This document shows, piece after piece, positions 16,393-23,737 of a stretch of 64,000 nucleotides of DNA; position 1 is the stretch's first letter; the number at the start of each line of letters is the position of its first letter. Both the position numbers and the translations under genes were made by a program. The notes under the pieces are model-generated. The model worked only from the letters and a program-made list of their open reading frames with translations, was not told the origin of the DNA and ran no database searches. The DNA is from Paenibacillus sp. BJ-4 (GTDB taxonomy: Bacteria > Bacillota > Bacilli > Paenibacillales > Paenibacillaceae), in the NCBI RefSeq assembly GCF_020404765.1, contig NZ_JAIVEM010000023.1, forward strand, positions 1 to 64,000, given 5' to 3'.

Positions 16393-17586
16393 ATGCTTCA
16401 GAAATTAAAAAAAATTGACGGTCCGGTTATCTTTATTCTGGTTTTGCTCATGGCGATTAGTATCATAACGGTATATAGCGCAGGCAGGGGTCCTACGAAC
16501 TTGGCGGAGCACGGCAATGACTACCAGAAGATGATCGGATATTATATATTGGGTTTTGTGGCGATCTTGGGTATAGCGGTAGTCGATTTTCGAATATTTA
16601 TTAAAAAAGCACTGTATGTATATGGAGGCGGAATATTCCTGTTAGGTCTCGGCTTTTTTGGCGGGACGGTTAACAACTCTCAGGGCTTCTTGAAAATCGG
16701 TGGTTTGAACCTTCAGCCTGCTGAGGTGTTCAAGCTGGTTCTTATCATTTTTTTGACGTATATGTTGATCAAAAAGCGCAAAAGCAAGCTGTATTTTGTT
16801 CAGGATGTACTTCCAGTCGCTCTGGTGAGCTTTGTCCCTTTTGCAATGGTCATGGCACAAAATGACCTGGGTAATGCACTTGGATACATCGTTATTGTCA
16901 TCGGTATGCTATGGATTGGGAATGTGAAGGCATCCCATGCACTGATCGGATTTACCATATTTGCAGTCGCTGTTGGTGGCGGGCTAAAAGCCTATATCTC
17001 GTTTCACGATGAGATTGATTCCTTTATGAAGGGGATTGGCCGCAGTCACTGGGTAGAGCGTCTGGACCCTTGGCTGGTACCGGAAAAAGCGACTGCGAAG
17101 GCATCTTATCATACTAAGAACGCCAAGCTGGCGATTGCCTCTGGCGGGATGATGGGCAAGGGCTTTTTGCAGGGAACCTCGGTTCAATCCGGGCGTGTTC
17201 CTTATACGTATGCGGATTCTATTTTTGTGGTCGTAGCGGAGGAATTTGGCTTTGTGGGCTCCTCGGTGCTGCTCTTGTTATATTTTATTTTGATTCACCG
17301 AATGATTCTGATTGCGCTGGAATGCCGTGATCGTGCCGGACCTTATCTTATCGTGGGTATTGTGTCCATGCTGTTATATCAGATTTTTGAGAATATCGGC
17401 GCATTCCTGGGCATCATGCCGCTCACGGGGATTACGCTTCCGTTCATCAGCTACGGGGGTACGTCGTTGCTCATTAATATGGCCAGTATTGGCTTGGTTA
17501 TGAGTATTAAAGTGCATGGTCAGGAGCTGGAGGATGATCTGCCACAGCCTTCCAGAGTGAGCTTGGCGAAGGCGCAAAAGGTCTAG
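16393..17586 (+). CDS. RodA/FtsW/SpoVE-family peptidoglycan glycosyltransferase, paralogue 1
   Basis: A 397-aa SEDS membrane protein with about ten transmembrane helices. SEDS polymerases extend glycan strands from lipid II together with a class B PBP. Recognisable parts: KIGGLNLQPAEVFKL (~103-117), AQNDLGNALGYI (~155-166), the extracellular loop RLDPWLVPEKAT, IASGGMMGKGFLQGTSVQSG, and YADSIFVVVAEEFGF with the catalytic Asp. ATG 16393 has AGGGGGA five bases upstream; GTG 16360 lacks support. A paralogue follows in tandem. The neighbourhood is sporulation-related, so a role in the septum or cortex is possible but not shown. Confidence 0.9.
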   Translation: MLQKLKKIDGPVIFILVLLMAISIITVYSAGRGPTNLAEHGNDYQKMIGYYILGFVAILGIAVVDFRIFIKKALYVYGGGIFLLGLGFFGGTVNNSQGFLKIGGLNLQPAEVFKLVLIIFLTYMLIKKRKSKLYFVQDVLPVALVSFVPFAMVMAQNDLGNALGYIVIVIGMLWIGNVKASHALIGFTIFAVAVGGGLKAYISFHDEIDSFMKGIGRSHWVERLDPWLVPEKATAKASYHTKNAKLAIASGGMMGKGFLQGTSVQSGRVPYTYADSIFVVVAEEFGFVGSSVLLLLYFILIHRMILIALECRDRAGPYLIVGIVSMLLYQIFENIGAFLGIMPLTGITLPFISYGGTSLLINMASIGLVMSIKVHGQELEDDLPQPSRVSLAKAQKV

Positions 17587-17649
17587 AGCTGTGCTTTTGA
17601 ACGGATGTTACTTGATTTTTATGGTTGGAGAAAATATGAGATGTAAAGA

Positions 17650-17678
17650 GTCCAGATTATTAAATCTGGGCTTTTTTT
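17650..17678 (+). terminator. Terminator after SEDS paralogue 1
   Basis: CCAGATT / AATCTGG stem (17652-17669) with a 4-nt loop, then GC and seven T. Confidence 0.85.
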
Positions 17679-17817
17679 GTATTGAATGGTATGAAATTAA
17701 TAATAAATAGACTTTTCTAAGAAACATTATTTTCCTGTCACATCTAGGAAATTTCCATTTGTTATATAATTGATTTAGAATAAGAGAGTAGTCGATTACC
17801 TAATTTGGAGGATTCTT

Positions 17818-19026
17818 ATGCTTCGTAAATTGAAAAAGATGGATACGGGTATCATTTTCATCCTTGGGATGTTGATGGTCATTAGTGTATTTGCAACATA
17901 CAGTGCTGGTATCTATTTCGAAAAAATAGGACAGGGCCATGGTAATGACTACATCAAAATGATTATCTTTTATGTGCTTGGTTTTCTTGTGATTTTGGGT
18001 CTAAGTATTTTCGATTATCGCTTGTTTCTAAGGCATTCCCTATATATTTATGGATTTGGGATTTTGCTACTTTTGTTAACAATCTTTGCAGGTGAAAAGA
18101 AGAATAATGCATCTGGTTGGCTGGATATAGGGGGATTAAGTATCCAGCCTGCGGAATTATTTAAATTAATCCTGGTTCTCTTTATGGCCTATGTATTAGT
18201 GCGTAGGAATAAGCAAAGAGCACAAATGCTCTTCTGGCGTGATGTAGTGCCGATTAGTATGATCACTTTTCTACCTTTTGTGCTTGTTTTGGCTCAGAAT
18301 GACTTAGGTAATGCACTAAGTTATATTATTATCATGTTTGGAATGTTTTGGATTGGAAATATAAAGATGGCTCATGCGTTGATTGGTTTACTGCTCATAG
18401 CAGGAACGGCCAGCTCAGGAATATTTTGGTACACACATTATCATGATCAGGCTAAACATTTTTTATCTGATACTATTGGAAAACCTCACTTGGTTAACCG
18501 CTTTGATCCTTGGCTGGTTCCAGAGAAGGCCACTAGAGATGCTAAATATCAGACTGGTAATGGTAGGCTGGCTATAGCCTCGGGTGGCATGCTGGGTAAA
18601 GGATTTACGAAAGGTAGCTCAGTTCAATCGGGGCGTGTGCCGTATACGTATGCAGACTCGATCTTTGTTGTAGTGGCGGAGGAGTTTGGCTTTACTGGTT
18701 CGTCGCTATTGCTGGTGTTGTACTTTATTCTAATTTACCGGATGATTGTTATTGCGCTAGAGTGTCGGGAACGGTCAGGACCATATATAATTGTCGGAAT
18801 TGTCTCCATGCTGCTATATCAGATTTTTGAAAATATTGGTGCTTTCCTCAATATCATGCCGCTGACAGGGATTACGCTGCCATTCATTAGTTACGGCGGG
18901 ACTTCTCTGATTATCAACATGGCGAGTATGGGCGTCATTATGAGCATTAAGATTCATGGTCAGGAGCTGGAGGATGATCTGCCACAGCCTTCCAGAGTGA
19001 GCTTGGCAAAGGCAAAAAAAGCTTAG
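17818..19026 (+). CDS. RodA/FtsW/SpoVE-family peptidoglycan glycosyltransferase, paralogue 2
   Basis: A 402-aa SEDS protein closely similar to the gene before it over its whole length, including LSIQPAELFKLILVLF, AQNDLGNALSYI, RFDPWLVPEKAT and YADSIFVVVAEEFGF. ATG 17818 follows GGAGG at a normal distance. Synonymous positions have diverged strongly over most of the gene, yet ~53 bp at the 3' end (QELEDDLPQPSRVSLA) are identical to paralogue 1, suggesting gene conversion. Both genes are preceded by the same 13-base sequence TTTAGAATAAGAG (16347 and 17774) and followed by similar terminators. Confidence 0.9.
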   Translation: MLRKLKKMDTGIIFILGMLMVISVFATYSAGIYFEKIGQGHGNDYIKMIIFYVLGFLVILGLSIFDYRLFLRHSLYIYGFGILLLLLTIFAGEKKNNASGWLDIGGLSIQPAELFKLILVLFMAYVLVRRNKQRAQMLFWRDVVPISMITFLPFVLVLAQNDLGNALSYIIIMFGMFWIGNIKMAHALIGLLLIAGTASSGIFWYTHYHDQAKHFLSDTIGKPHLVNRFDPWLVPEKATRDAKYQTGNGRLAIASGGMLGKGFTKGSSVQSGRVPYTYADSIFVVVAEEFGFTGSSLLLVLYFILIYRMIVIALECRERSGPYIIVGIVSMLLYQIFENIGAFLNIMPLTGITLPFISYGGTSLIINMASMGVIMSIKIHGQELEDDLPQPSRVSLAKAKKA

Positions 19027-19089
19027 TGTACGTGGATTGTAAGAAGGTACGAATTGATATTTGTATATAGTAAAACGGTGCAACGAAGG

Positions 19090-19116
19090 GCTCAGATTGC
19101 GAAATCTGGGCTTTTT
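19090..19116 (+). terminator. Terminator after SEDS paralogue 2
   Basis: GCTCAGATT / AATCTGGGC stem (one wobble) with a 4-nt loop and five T. Confidence 0.85.
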
Positions 19117-19170
19117 CATATTCGCAGATCATAAACAAATCTTTGCTCTAAACATTTTACGAGATTCATA

Positions 19171-19198
19171 GGTTTAGACTCTCCCAAACCGGACAGAC
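19171..19198 (+). promoter_or_regulatory. Sigma-F-type promoter of spoIIR
   Basis: A -35 GTTTA (19171-19175), 14-bp spacer and -10 GGACAGACT (19190-19198) match the forespore sigma-F pattern (G-y-w-T-A, ~15, G-G-n-n-A-n-A-n-T), 38 bases before the start codon. spoIIR is a known sigma-F gene in Bacillus. Confidence 0.65.
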
Positions 19199-19236
19199 TG
19201 ATAGACATGATAGAGTTTGGGTTTGGGGGGACAAAG

Positions 19237-19929
19237 ATGAAAAGCTGGGTAAAGCAAGCTGCCATGATCCTATTTTGTATTTCGATCTTAATGATGTCTT
19301 GGGAAGGCCAAAAAACGGATGCTGCCATGACCACTGGAGCGAGAGGTCCTATAACGTCAGGAATGACAGCAACAGGGGCGATAGTGATTCCGCATGATTC
19401 CATCCGGCTGCGTATCTTAGCCAATTCAGATCGTCCAGAGGATCAGCTGGTTAAACGTGACATACGGGATGCCATCGTACAGCAGATGAATGCGTGGGTG
19501 GGAAAGCTGGAAAACCCGCAAAGCTTAAATCAAGCGAGAGAGTTGATTGCCGCTCACTTACCTGAAATTGATCGTTTGGTAGGTGCTGAGCTGGCTCGGC
19601 GCGGTATTGCATATAACCATCAGGTGGAACTGGCAAGCGTTCCTTTTCCGACGAAAATGTATGGTGGCCTTGTCTATCCTGCAGGGAATTATGAGGCCCT
19701 TCGAGTCACACTAGGACAAGGCAAAGGGCAAAATTGGTGGTGTGTGCTGTTTCCGCCATTGTGTTTTATTGATGCAGGCAGTGGGGAAGCAGCGGCACAA
19801 ACGGTATCGGCAAAAGCGAATCGTGGAGACGGTCAGACGAACGCGAATGGCAAGGAACCGGAAGTGCGTTTCTTTCTGTGGGATGCTCTTACGGGGTTGT
19901 GGGGCTGGGTAAGCGGCTTATTTGCCTAA
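19237..19929 (+). CDS. spoIIR: Stage II sporulation protein R
   Basis: A 230-aa secreted forespore signal that triggers processing of pro-sigma-E by SpoIIGA in the mother cell. An N-terminal signal/membrane helix (QAAMILFCISILMM, ~8-21) is followed by the conserved SIRLRILANSDRPEDQLVKRD (~57-77) and YPAGNYEALRV..GQGKGQNWWCVLFPPLCF (~145-180), diagnostic of SpoIIR. ATG 19237 has GGGGGGA six bases upstream. It ends with a Trp-rich tail. Position between prmC/SEDS genes and ywlC agrees with Bacillus gene order. Confidence 0.95.
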   Translation: MKSWVKQAAMILFCISILMMSWEGQKTDAAMTTGARGPITSGMTATGAIVIPHDSIRLRILANSDRPEDQLVKRDIRDAIVQQMNAWVGKLENPQSLNQARELIAAHLPEIDRLVGAELARRGIAYNHQVELASVPFPTKMYGGLVYPAGNYEALRVTLGQGKGQNWWCVLFPPLCFIDAGSGEAAAQTVSAKANRGDGQTNANGKEPEVRFFLWDALTGLWGWVSGLFA

Positions 19930-20161
19930 TCCTTGTGAATTGCAAAAGATAGATGTACAGTTTGCTTTTCCCTATTCGTGGTTGGTATACGTGCAGGCTG
20001 CGGAGAAGAGAAGAACGGTTGCGAGTTTCCCATATGCTATAATGGGATGTACAGTATATATACATGGCAGAGCCGATTCAGTTGAGTTTTCAAAGTAGGC
20101 TTTTTTGGGAACAAGCAACATGAATCGGACTGTATGACAATAAGATATGGGATGATCTGAT

Positions 20162-21364
20162 ATGACCGATAAATCGAATCCAATACAAGATTTGCACGGA
20201 GAGTTTGCACAAAAGGAGAAGCCCAAGCAGGCGCCGGAGGTTTCGCATACCAAATGGTGGGATGTAAGATGTTTGGTTTCTGAAGAGGATATCTCCGGCG
20301 AAAACGGAGGTGGACAGGCTCGGATTGCGGCGGAAAAAGGCATCCGTGAGGCCGCCGTGCTGCTCCAAGCGGGAGACACGGTGGCTTTCCCTACAGAGAC
20401 CGTCTACGGCCTGGGTGCCGATGCGCGCAGTACAACAGCGGTGGAGGCGGTGTTTGTCGCCAAAGGACGACCTTCCGATAATCCGCTCATTGTACATATT
20501 TCCGACCCTGTCCAATTGAAAGGCATGGTAGTCCAGATAAACGCTACGGCCCGGGCGCTGATGGAAGCGTTCTGGCCGGGACCGCTGACGCTAGTGTTGC
20601 CGGTGGTGCCGCAGGCGCTGTCACCTCGTGTGACAGCAGGGCTGGACACGGTCGGCGTGCGTATGCCGGATCATCCGATAGCGCTGCGCTTAATCGCGGA
20701 AGCCGGTTGTCCGCTGGCTGCGCCAAGCGCGAACCGCTCGGGAAGGCCCAGTCCGACCCTTGCACAGCATGTGCAGGAGGACCTGGAGGGCCGCATCGGC
20801 GGCATTCTGGACGGTGGCCCCACAGGTGTAGGGCTGGAGTCTACGGTGGTACAGGCTGGTGACGACGGAACCGTCACCATCCTGCGCCCCGGCGGCGTGA
20901 CGTCCGAGCAGCTTGCTGCGGTCGCTCGCGCGGTCGCGCTGGACCCGGCGCTGGTCGCCGCTTCGCCCGGCGAGGACGCCGACAGCCCGGCACCACGTTC
21001 GCCGGGCATGAAGTACACGCACTACGCGCCACGCGGCCGCTTGAGTGTAGTGCAGGGCCCGTCGCCCGATAAGGTGGCGGGCTGGATTCGCGCTGCGCTG
21101 GCGGAGGCTCGCGCGCGCGGCGAGCGCACGGCGGTGCTCGCGTTCGACGAGCATGCTGCCAGCTATGCCGGAGAGCGCGTCTACACGCTAGGCAAGCGGG
21201 ACGCGCTCCATGAGGCAGCGCAGCGCCTGTACGGCGTGCTGCGCCGCTGCGATGAGGACGGTGTCACCTATATTTTGTCGGAAGCCTGTCCGCCCAATGG
21301 GCTGGGAGATGCCGTTATGAACCGCCTGTTGAAAGCCGCAGGCCATCGAATCGTTCGTCTATAG
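20162..21364 (+). CDS. ywlC: L-threonylcarbamoyladenylate synthase (Sua5/YwlC type)
   Basis: This 400-aa enzyme makes threonylcarbamoyl-AMP from Thr, bicarbonate and ATP for tRNA t6A37. The catalytic YrdC domain (~62-250) has AGDTVAFPTETVYGLGADA, KGRPSDNPLIVHI and APSANRSGRPSPT. A Sua5 C-terminal domain starts at SPGMKYTHYAPRGRL (~283). An N-terminal extension of about 50 residues precedes the YrdC fold and is absent from typical YwlC; it has no internal ATG, and the site before ATG 20162 is weak, so the true start is uncertain. The 3' half is exceptionally GC-rich and encodes an Ala/Arg-rich region. Confidence 0.92.
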   Translation: MTDKSNPIQDLHGEFAQKEKPKQAPEVSHTKWWDVRCLVSEEDISGENGGGQARIAAEKGIREAAVLLQAGDTVAFPTETVYGLGADARSTTAVEAVFVAKGRPSDNPLIVHISDPVQLKGMVVQINATARALMEAFWPGPLTLVLPVVPQALSPRVTAGLDTVGVRMPDHPIALRLIAEAGCPLAAPSANRSGRPSPTLAQHVQEDLEGRIGGILDGGPTGVGLESTVVQAGDDGTVTILRPGGVTSEQLAAVARAVALDPALVAASPGEDADSPAPRSPGMKYTHYAPRGRLSVVQGPSPDKVAGWIRAALAEARARGERTAVLAFDEHAASYAGERVYTLGKRDALHEAAQRLYGVLRRCDEDGVTYILSEACPPNGLGDAVMNRLLKAAGHRIVRL

Positions 21365-21457
21365 CAATATACAGCTACAACCACTGTATGCTTGTACTGT
21401 TTTCCCCCTTGTCCGCATAACGTTAACAAGAACGGACGGATAATGGAGGGATGGAGT

Positions 21458-22018
21458 ATGCTGTCAGCCTCTGCCCATGTCGGGCAGGTTGTAACGATTC
21501 TGATCATGGCAGTAGCGCTGGGGATGGATGCGTTATCGCTGGGCGTAGGGATCGGCATGAAGGGGATACGCCTGCGGGATGTGCTGCGCATCAGCACGGT
21601 GATTGGCTTTTTTCACATTCTGATGCCATTGCTGGGGATGTTCACAGGCCATTATATGAGTTCTTTACTGGGCCATGTGACGACCTATTTTGCAGGTGGG
21701 TTACTCATCCTTTTAGGCGGGCATATGGTATATAGTTCCTTCAAGGGGGACGGTGTACAAGTATTGGATCATCGTTCACCTTTGGGTCTCTTGTTGTTTG
21801 CACTTGGGGTGAGCATTGACTCGTTTTCTGTAGGGGTGTCGCTGGGGATGTTCCAGAGTGATCTGGTGCTGAGTGTTCTGGCGTTTGGCTTTTTCGGAGG
21901 TGCGATGGCAATGCTTGGATTGCTGGTGGGCCGCAAGGTCAGCCGCAATCTAGGAGATTACGGAGAAGCCGTGGGCGGTGCTATATTGCTGGCGTTTGGC
22001 TTTATGTTTATGTTTTGA
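21458..22018 (+). CDS. mntP: Putative manganese efflux pump (MntP/YwlD family)
   Basis: A 186-aa protein with six transmembrane helices in two repeats. Each repeat carries a conserved Asp motif: ALGMDALSLGVGIGM (~24-38) and ALGVSIDSFSVGVSLGM (~115-131), as in MntP. GGAGGG lies seven bases before ATG 21458; earlier in-frame starts are less likely. No yybP-ykoY manganese riboswitch is visible in the 94-base gap to ywlC. Position matches ywlD in Bacillus. Confidence 0.88.
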   Translation: MLSASAHVGQVVTILIMAVALGMDALSLGVGIGMKGIRLRDVLRISTVIGFFHILMPLLGMFTGHYMSSLLGHVTTYFAGGLLILLGGHMVYSSFKGDGVQVLDHRSPLGLLLFALGVSIDSFSVGVSLGMFQSDLVLSVLAFGFFGGAMAMLGLLVGRKVSRNLGDYGEAVGGAILLAFGFMFMF

Positions 22019-22124
22019 TTTTAGAGTGGACAGTGTAAAATAAATACAGGATTATAGTAAAGGCTTAGGATTATAGAAAATGATCCTCTGTTTATATATT
22101 TTTAACATACGGGGGGTGAAAACG

Positions 22125-22709
22125 TTGAAGCATATCTTATTCGTATGCACAGGAAACACCTGTCGCAGTCCAATGGCTGAAGGGATGCTGCGTAAGCTGG
22201 CCGCTGAACACGGGGTGGAACTGGAGGTGCGCTCTGCGGGAGTGGCCGCGATGGAAGGCACACCGATATCTCGGCACGCAGAGGCGGTTCTACGGGACCA
22301 CGATATCTCGGATCAGTTGACCTCGACCCCAATGAGCGGCGGACTTGCCGAGTGGGCACATCTGATTTTAACCTTGACGCAAGGGCATAAGCAGCACGTC
22401 ATTCAGCGGTTTCCCCATACGGCGGGCAAAGTATTTACGCTCAAGGAATACGTGGAGGATCGGGATGAAGTGCTGAATGATGTACAGGAGTTGGACGGCT
22501 TGTACGCTTCACAGGAGCTGATGGCTTCACTCGGACAAGAGCTGTCGGCGCAGGAGCGTGAGCGGATGATTGAGCTGCACCAACGGATTCCGGGCTTTGA
22601 TATTTCCGATCCATTCGGGGGCTCGCGGGAGGATTACGATGTCACGGCTGCGGAAATCCGCACAGCACTGCATAAGCTGCTGGACAAGTTAAAGGCCTCT
22701 TCCGAATAA
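22125..22709 (+). CDS. ywlE: Protein-arginine phosphatase / low-MW phosphatase
   Basis: A 194-aa low-molecular-weight phosphatase. The P-loop HILFVCTGNTCRSPMAEG gives Cys-x5-Arg-Ser near residue 8; the Thr in CTGNTCRS is the residue that gives Bacillus YwlE its specificity for phosphoarginine over phosphotyrosine. The general-acid Asp is in DPFGGSREDYDVT. It would reverse McsB-type arginine phosphorylation. TTG 22125 has GGGGGGTG six bases upstream. At 194 aa it exceeds the usual ~150 because of an insertion around DVQELDGLYASQELMASLG. Confidence 0.88.
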   Translation: MKHILFVCTGNTCRSPMAEGMLRKLAAEHGVELEVRSAGVAAMEGTPISRHAEAVLRDHDISDQLTSTPMSGGLAEWAHLILTLTQGHKQHVIQRFPHTAGKVFTLKEYVEDRDEVLNDVQELDGLYASQELMASLGQELSAQERERMIELHQRIPGFDISDPFGGSREDYDVTAAEIRTALHKLLDKLKASSE

Positions 22710-22744
22710 AGTCGGTGTCACTCATCTGATTTGTACGGAATCTG

Positions 22745-22773
22745 TTGATTTTCGACGATTAATCCGTTAAGAT
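22745..22773 (+). promoter_or_regulatory. Promoter of the ZTP riboswitch transcript
   Basis: -35 TTGATT (22745-22750), 17-bp spacer and -10 TAAGAT (22768-22773), starting transcription about 10 bases before the riboswitch. Confidence 0.55.
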
Positions 22774-22789
22774 AAGGTGGAAAAATGAG

Positions 22790-22863
22790 AATCCGGTGTA
22801 ACTGGCGACAAAAGTGGGATTAACCACGATGGAGCACCGGATATACGGCCGGTCGCCTGGGCA
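22790..22863 (+). promoter_or_regulatory. ZTP (pfl) riboswitch aptamer
   Basis: The sequence carries the pfl-motif landmarks in order: CCGGTG closing strand, TAACTGGCGA, a GTGG...CCAC hairpin, GGAGCACCGG closing the first subdomain, a linker, and the hallmark CGCCTGGGCA at 22854-22863. These match the ZTP/ZMP aptamer, which senses purine-synthesis intermediates that accumulate when 10-formyl-THF is low. A terminator follows directly, so ligand binding should allow read-through toward ywlG and glyA; serine hydroxymethyltransferase is a one-carbon target consistent with this class. An in-line probing assay or covariance-model hit would confirm. Confidence 0.85.
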
Positions 22864-22864
22864 A

Positions 22865-22902
22865 AAGAGCAATTCCACATAGGTGTGGACTGCTCTTTTT
22901 TC
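22865..22902 (+). terminator. Expression-platform terminator of the ZTP riboswitch
   Basis: AAGAGCA / TGCTCTT and TCCACA / TGTGGA stems (22865-22897) with a 4-nt loop and a run of T, two bases after the aptamer. It is the likely expression platform. Confidence 0.85.
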
Positions 22903-22977
22903 GTATATGAGCTACTCCAGATCTTTTGCTGTCTTCTAGTTCTTCCAATTTTTCTGCTCGAAATCCAAATCATCGGC

Positions 22978-22983
22978 TATAAT
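22978..22983 (+). promoter_or_regulatory. Possible second promoter before ywlG
   Basis: A perfect -10 TATAAT between the riboswitch terminator and the structured leader of ywlG. No clear -35 is seen at 17 bp. Confidence 0.3.
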
Positions 22984-23014
22984 ATAGTCAGATTGTGATA
23001 TCAGGAGAAAGTGT

Positions 23015-23064
23015 GTTGAACTTAAGGCATGAGACCATGCCTAGTCTCTGAGGGACTGTTCAAC
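23015..23064 (+). promoter_or_regulatory. Three-way-junction RNA leader of ywlG (unassigned)
   Basis: A closing stem GTTGAAC/GTTCAAC (7 bp, 23015-23021 with 23058-23064) encloses hairpin AGGCATG-AGAC-CATGCCT (23025-23042) and hairpin AGTCTC-TGA-GGGACT (23043-23057). Only three bases (TTA) are unpaired in the junction. GAGAC (23031-23035) can alternatively pair with GTCTC (23044-23048), which would break both hairpins. The ribosome binding site AAGGGAGG begins one base after the closing stem. It fits no riboswitch family known to me; function is inferred from position only. Confidence 0.5.
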
Positions 23065-23078
23065 CAAGGGAGGTTCCA

Positions 23079-23666
23079 ATGGTGGGACAATTGGATCGTG
23101 AGATTTCACTTGAAGCACAGACCGCTTCTGCCGTGCGGGAACTCGCTGAAGCAGCCGGTCTGAAGGCTAGTCGCCTGCTGGTGGTTGGTGTAAGCACGAG
23201 TGAAGTGGCTGGAAGCCGGATCGGCACGGCGGGAGCGCTCGATGTGGCGCAGCAGCTGCTGGCTGGAGTAGATTCCGCACGCCGGGAATATGGCTTTGAC
23301 GTGGCGTTTCAATGCTGCGAGCATTTGAACCGTGCGTTGGTCGTTGAACGGGCTGTGCTGGAGCGGCTGGGATTAATAGAAGTTGCCGCTGTTCCTGTAC
23401 GCACGGCAGGCGGCTCTATGGCTGCGGTGGCCTACCGGTCGATGGACGACGCGTGTTTGGCGATGAATGTGCAGGCGCATGCCGGGATAGACATTGGCGA
23501 AACGCTGATTGGCATGCATCTGCGTCCCATAGCCGTTCCGTTTCGTCCAAGCCTTCGCTGGATTGGCGAAGCACGTGTGACTGCGGCGTTCACGCGTCCT
23601 CCACTGATAGGAGGACAACGGGCGGTGTACACCCTTGAACAAGAAGACGGCGGAAACTGTGATTAG
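23079..23666 (+). CDS. ywlG: Conserved protein YwlG (UPF0340 / DUF436 family)
   Basis: A 195-aa protein of the TIGR01440/UPF0340 family, always small and of unknown biochemical function. Conserved stretches are VVGVSTSEVAGSRIGTAGA (~46-64), FDVAFQCCEHLNRALVVER (~78-96) and GMHLRPIAVPFRPS near the C-terminus. ATG 23079 has AAGGGAGG five bases upstream. It sits between ywlE and glyA as in Bacillus, but the intervening rpiB gene is missing. The ZTP riboswitch and a three-way-junction leader precede it. Confidence 0.88.
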   Translation: MVGQLDREISLEAQTASAVRELAEAAGLKASRLLVVGVSTSEVAGSRIGTAGALDVAQQLLAGVDSARREYGFDVAFQCCEHLNRALVVERAVLERLGLIEVAAVPVRTAGGSMAAVAYRSMDDACLAMNVQAHAGIDIGETLIGMHLRPIAVPFRPSLRWIGEARVTAAFTRPPLIGGQRAVYTLEQEDGGNCD

Positions 23667-23737
23667 CATTTGGCGTGGACTGTTTGTTTTATACTTTGTA
23701 TACCCAACAATTGACTATGGAGAGGGAGTAATCAATC

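Noticed and set aside
20690..21154. Long minus-strand ORFs opposite ywlC, fruK, prmC and spoIID
   Set aside because: They lie in GC-rich stretches where stop codons are rare on all frames; they lack ribosome binding sites and family motifs, and the sense gene is clear.
21365..21457. Manganese (yybP-ykoY) riboswitch before mntP
   Set aside because: The gap is too short and has no recognisable yybP core.
23015..23064. The three-way junction as a hammerhead ribozyme or purine riboswitch
   Set aside because: It lacks the CUGAUGA/GAAA hammerhead core, and the hairpin loops are too small for the purine-riboswitch loop-loop contact.
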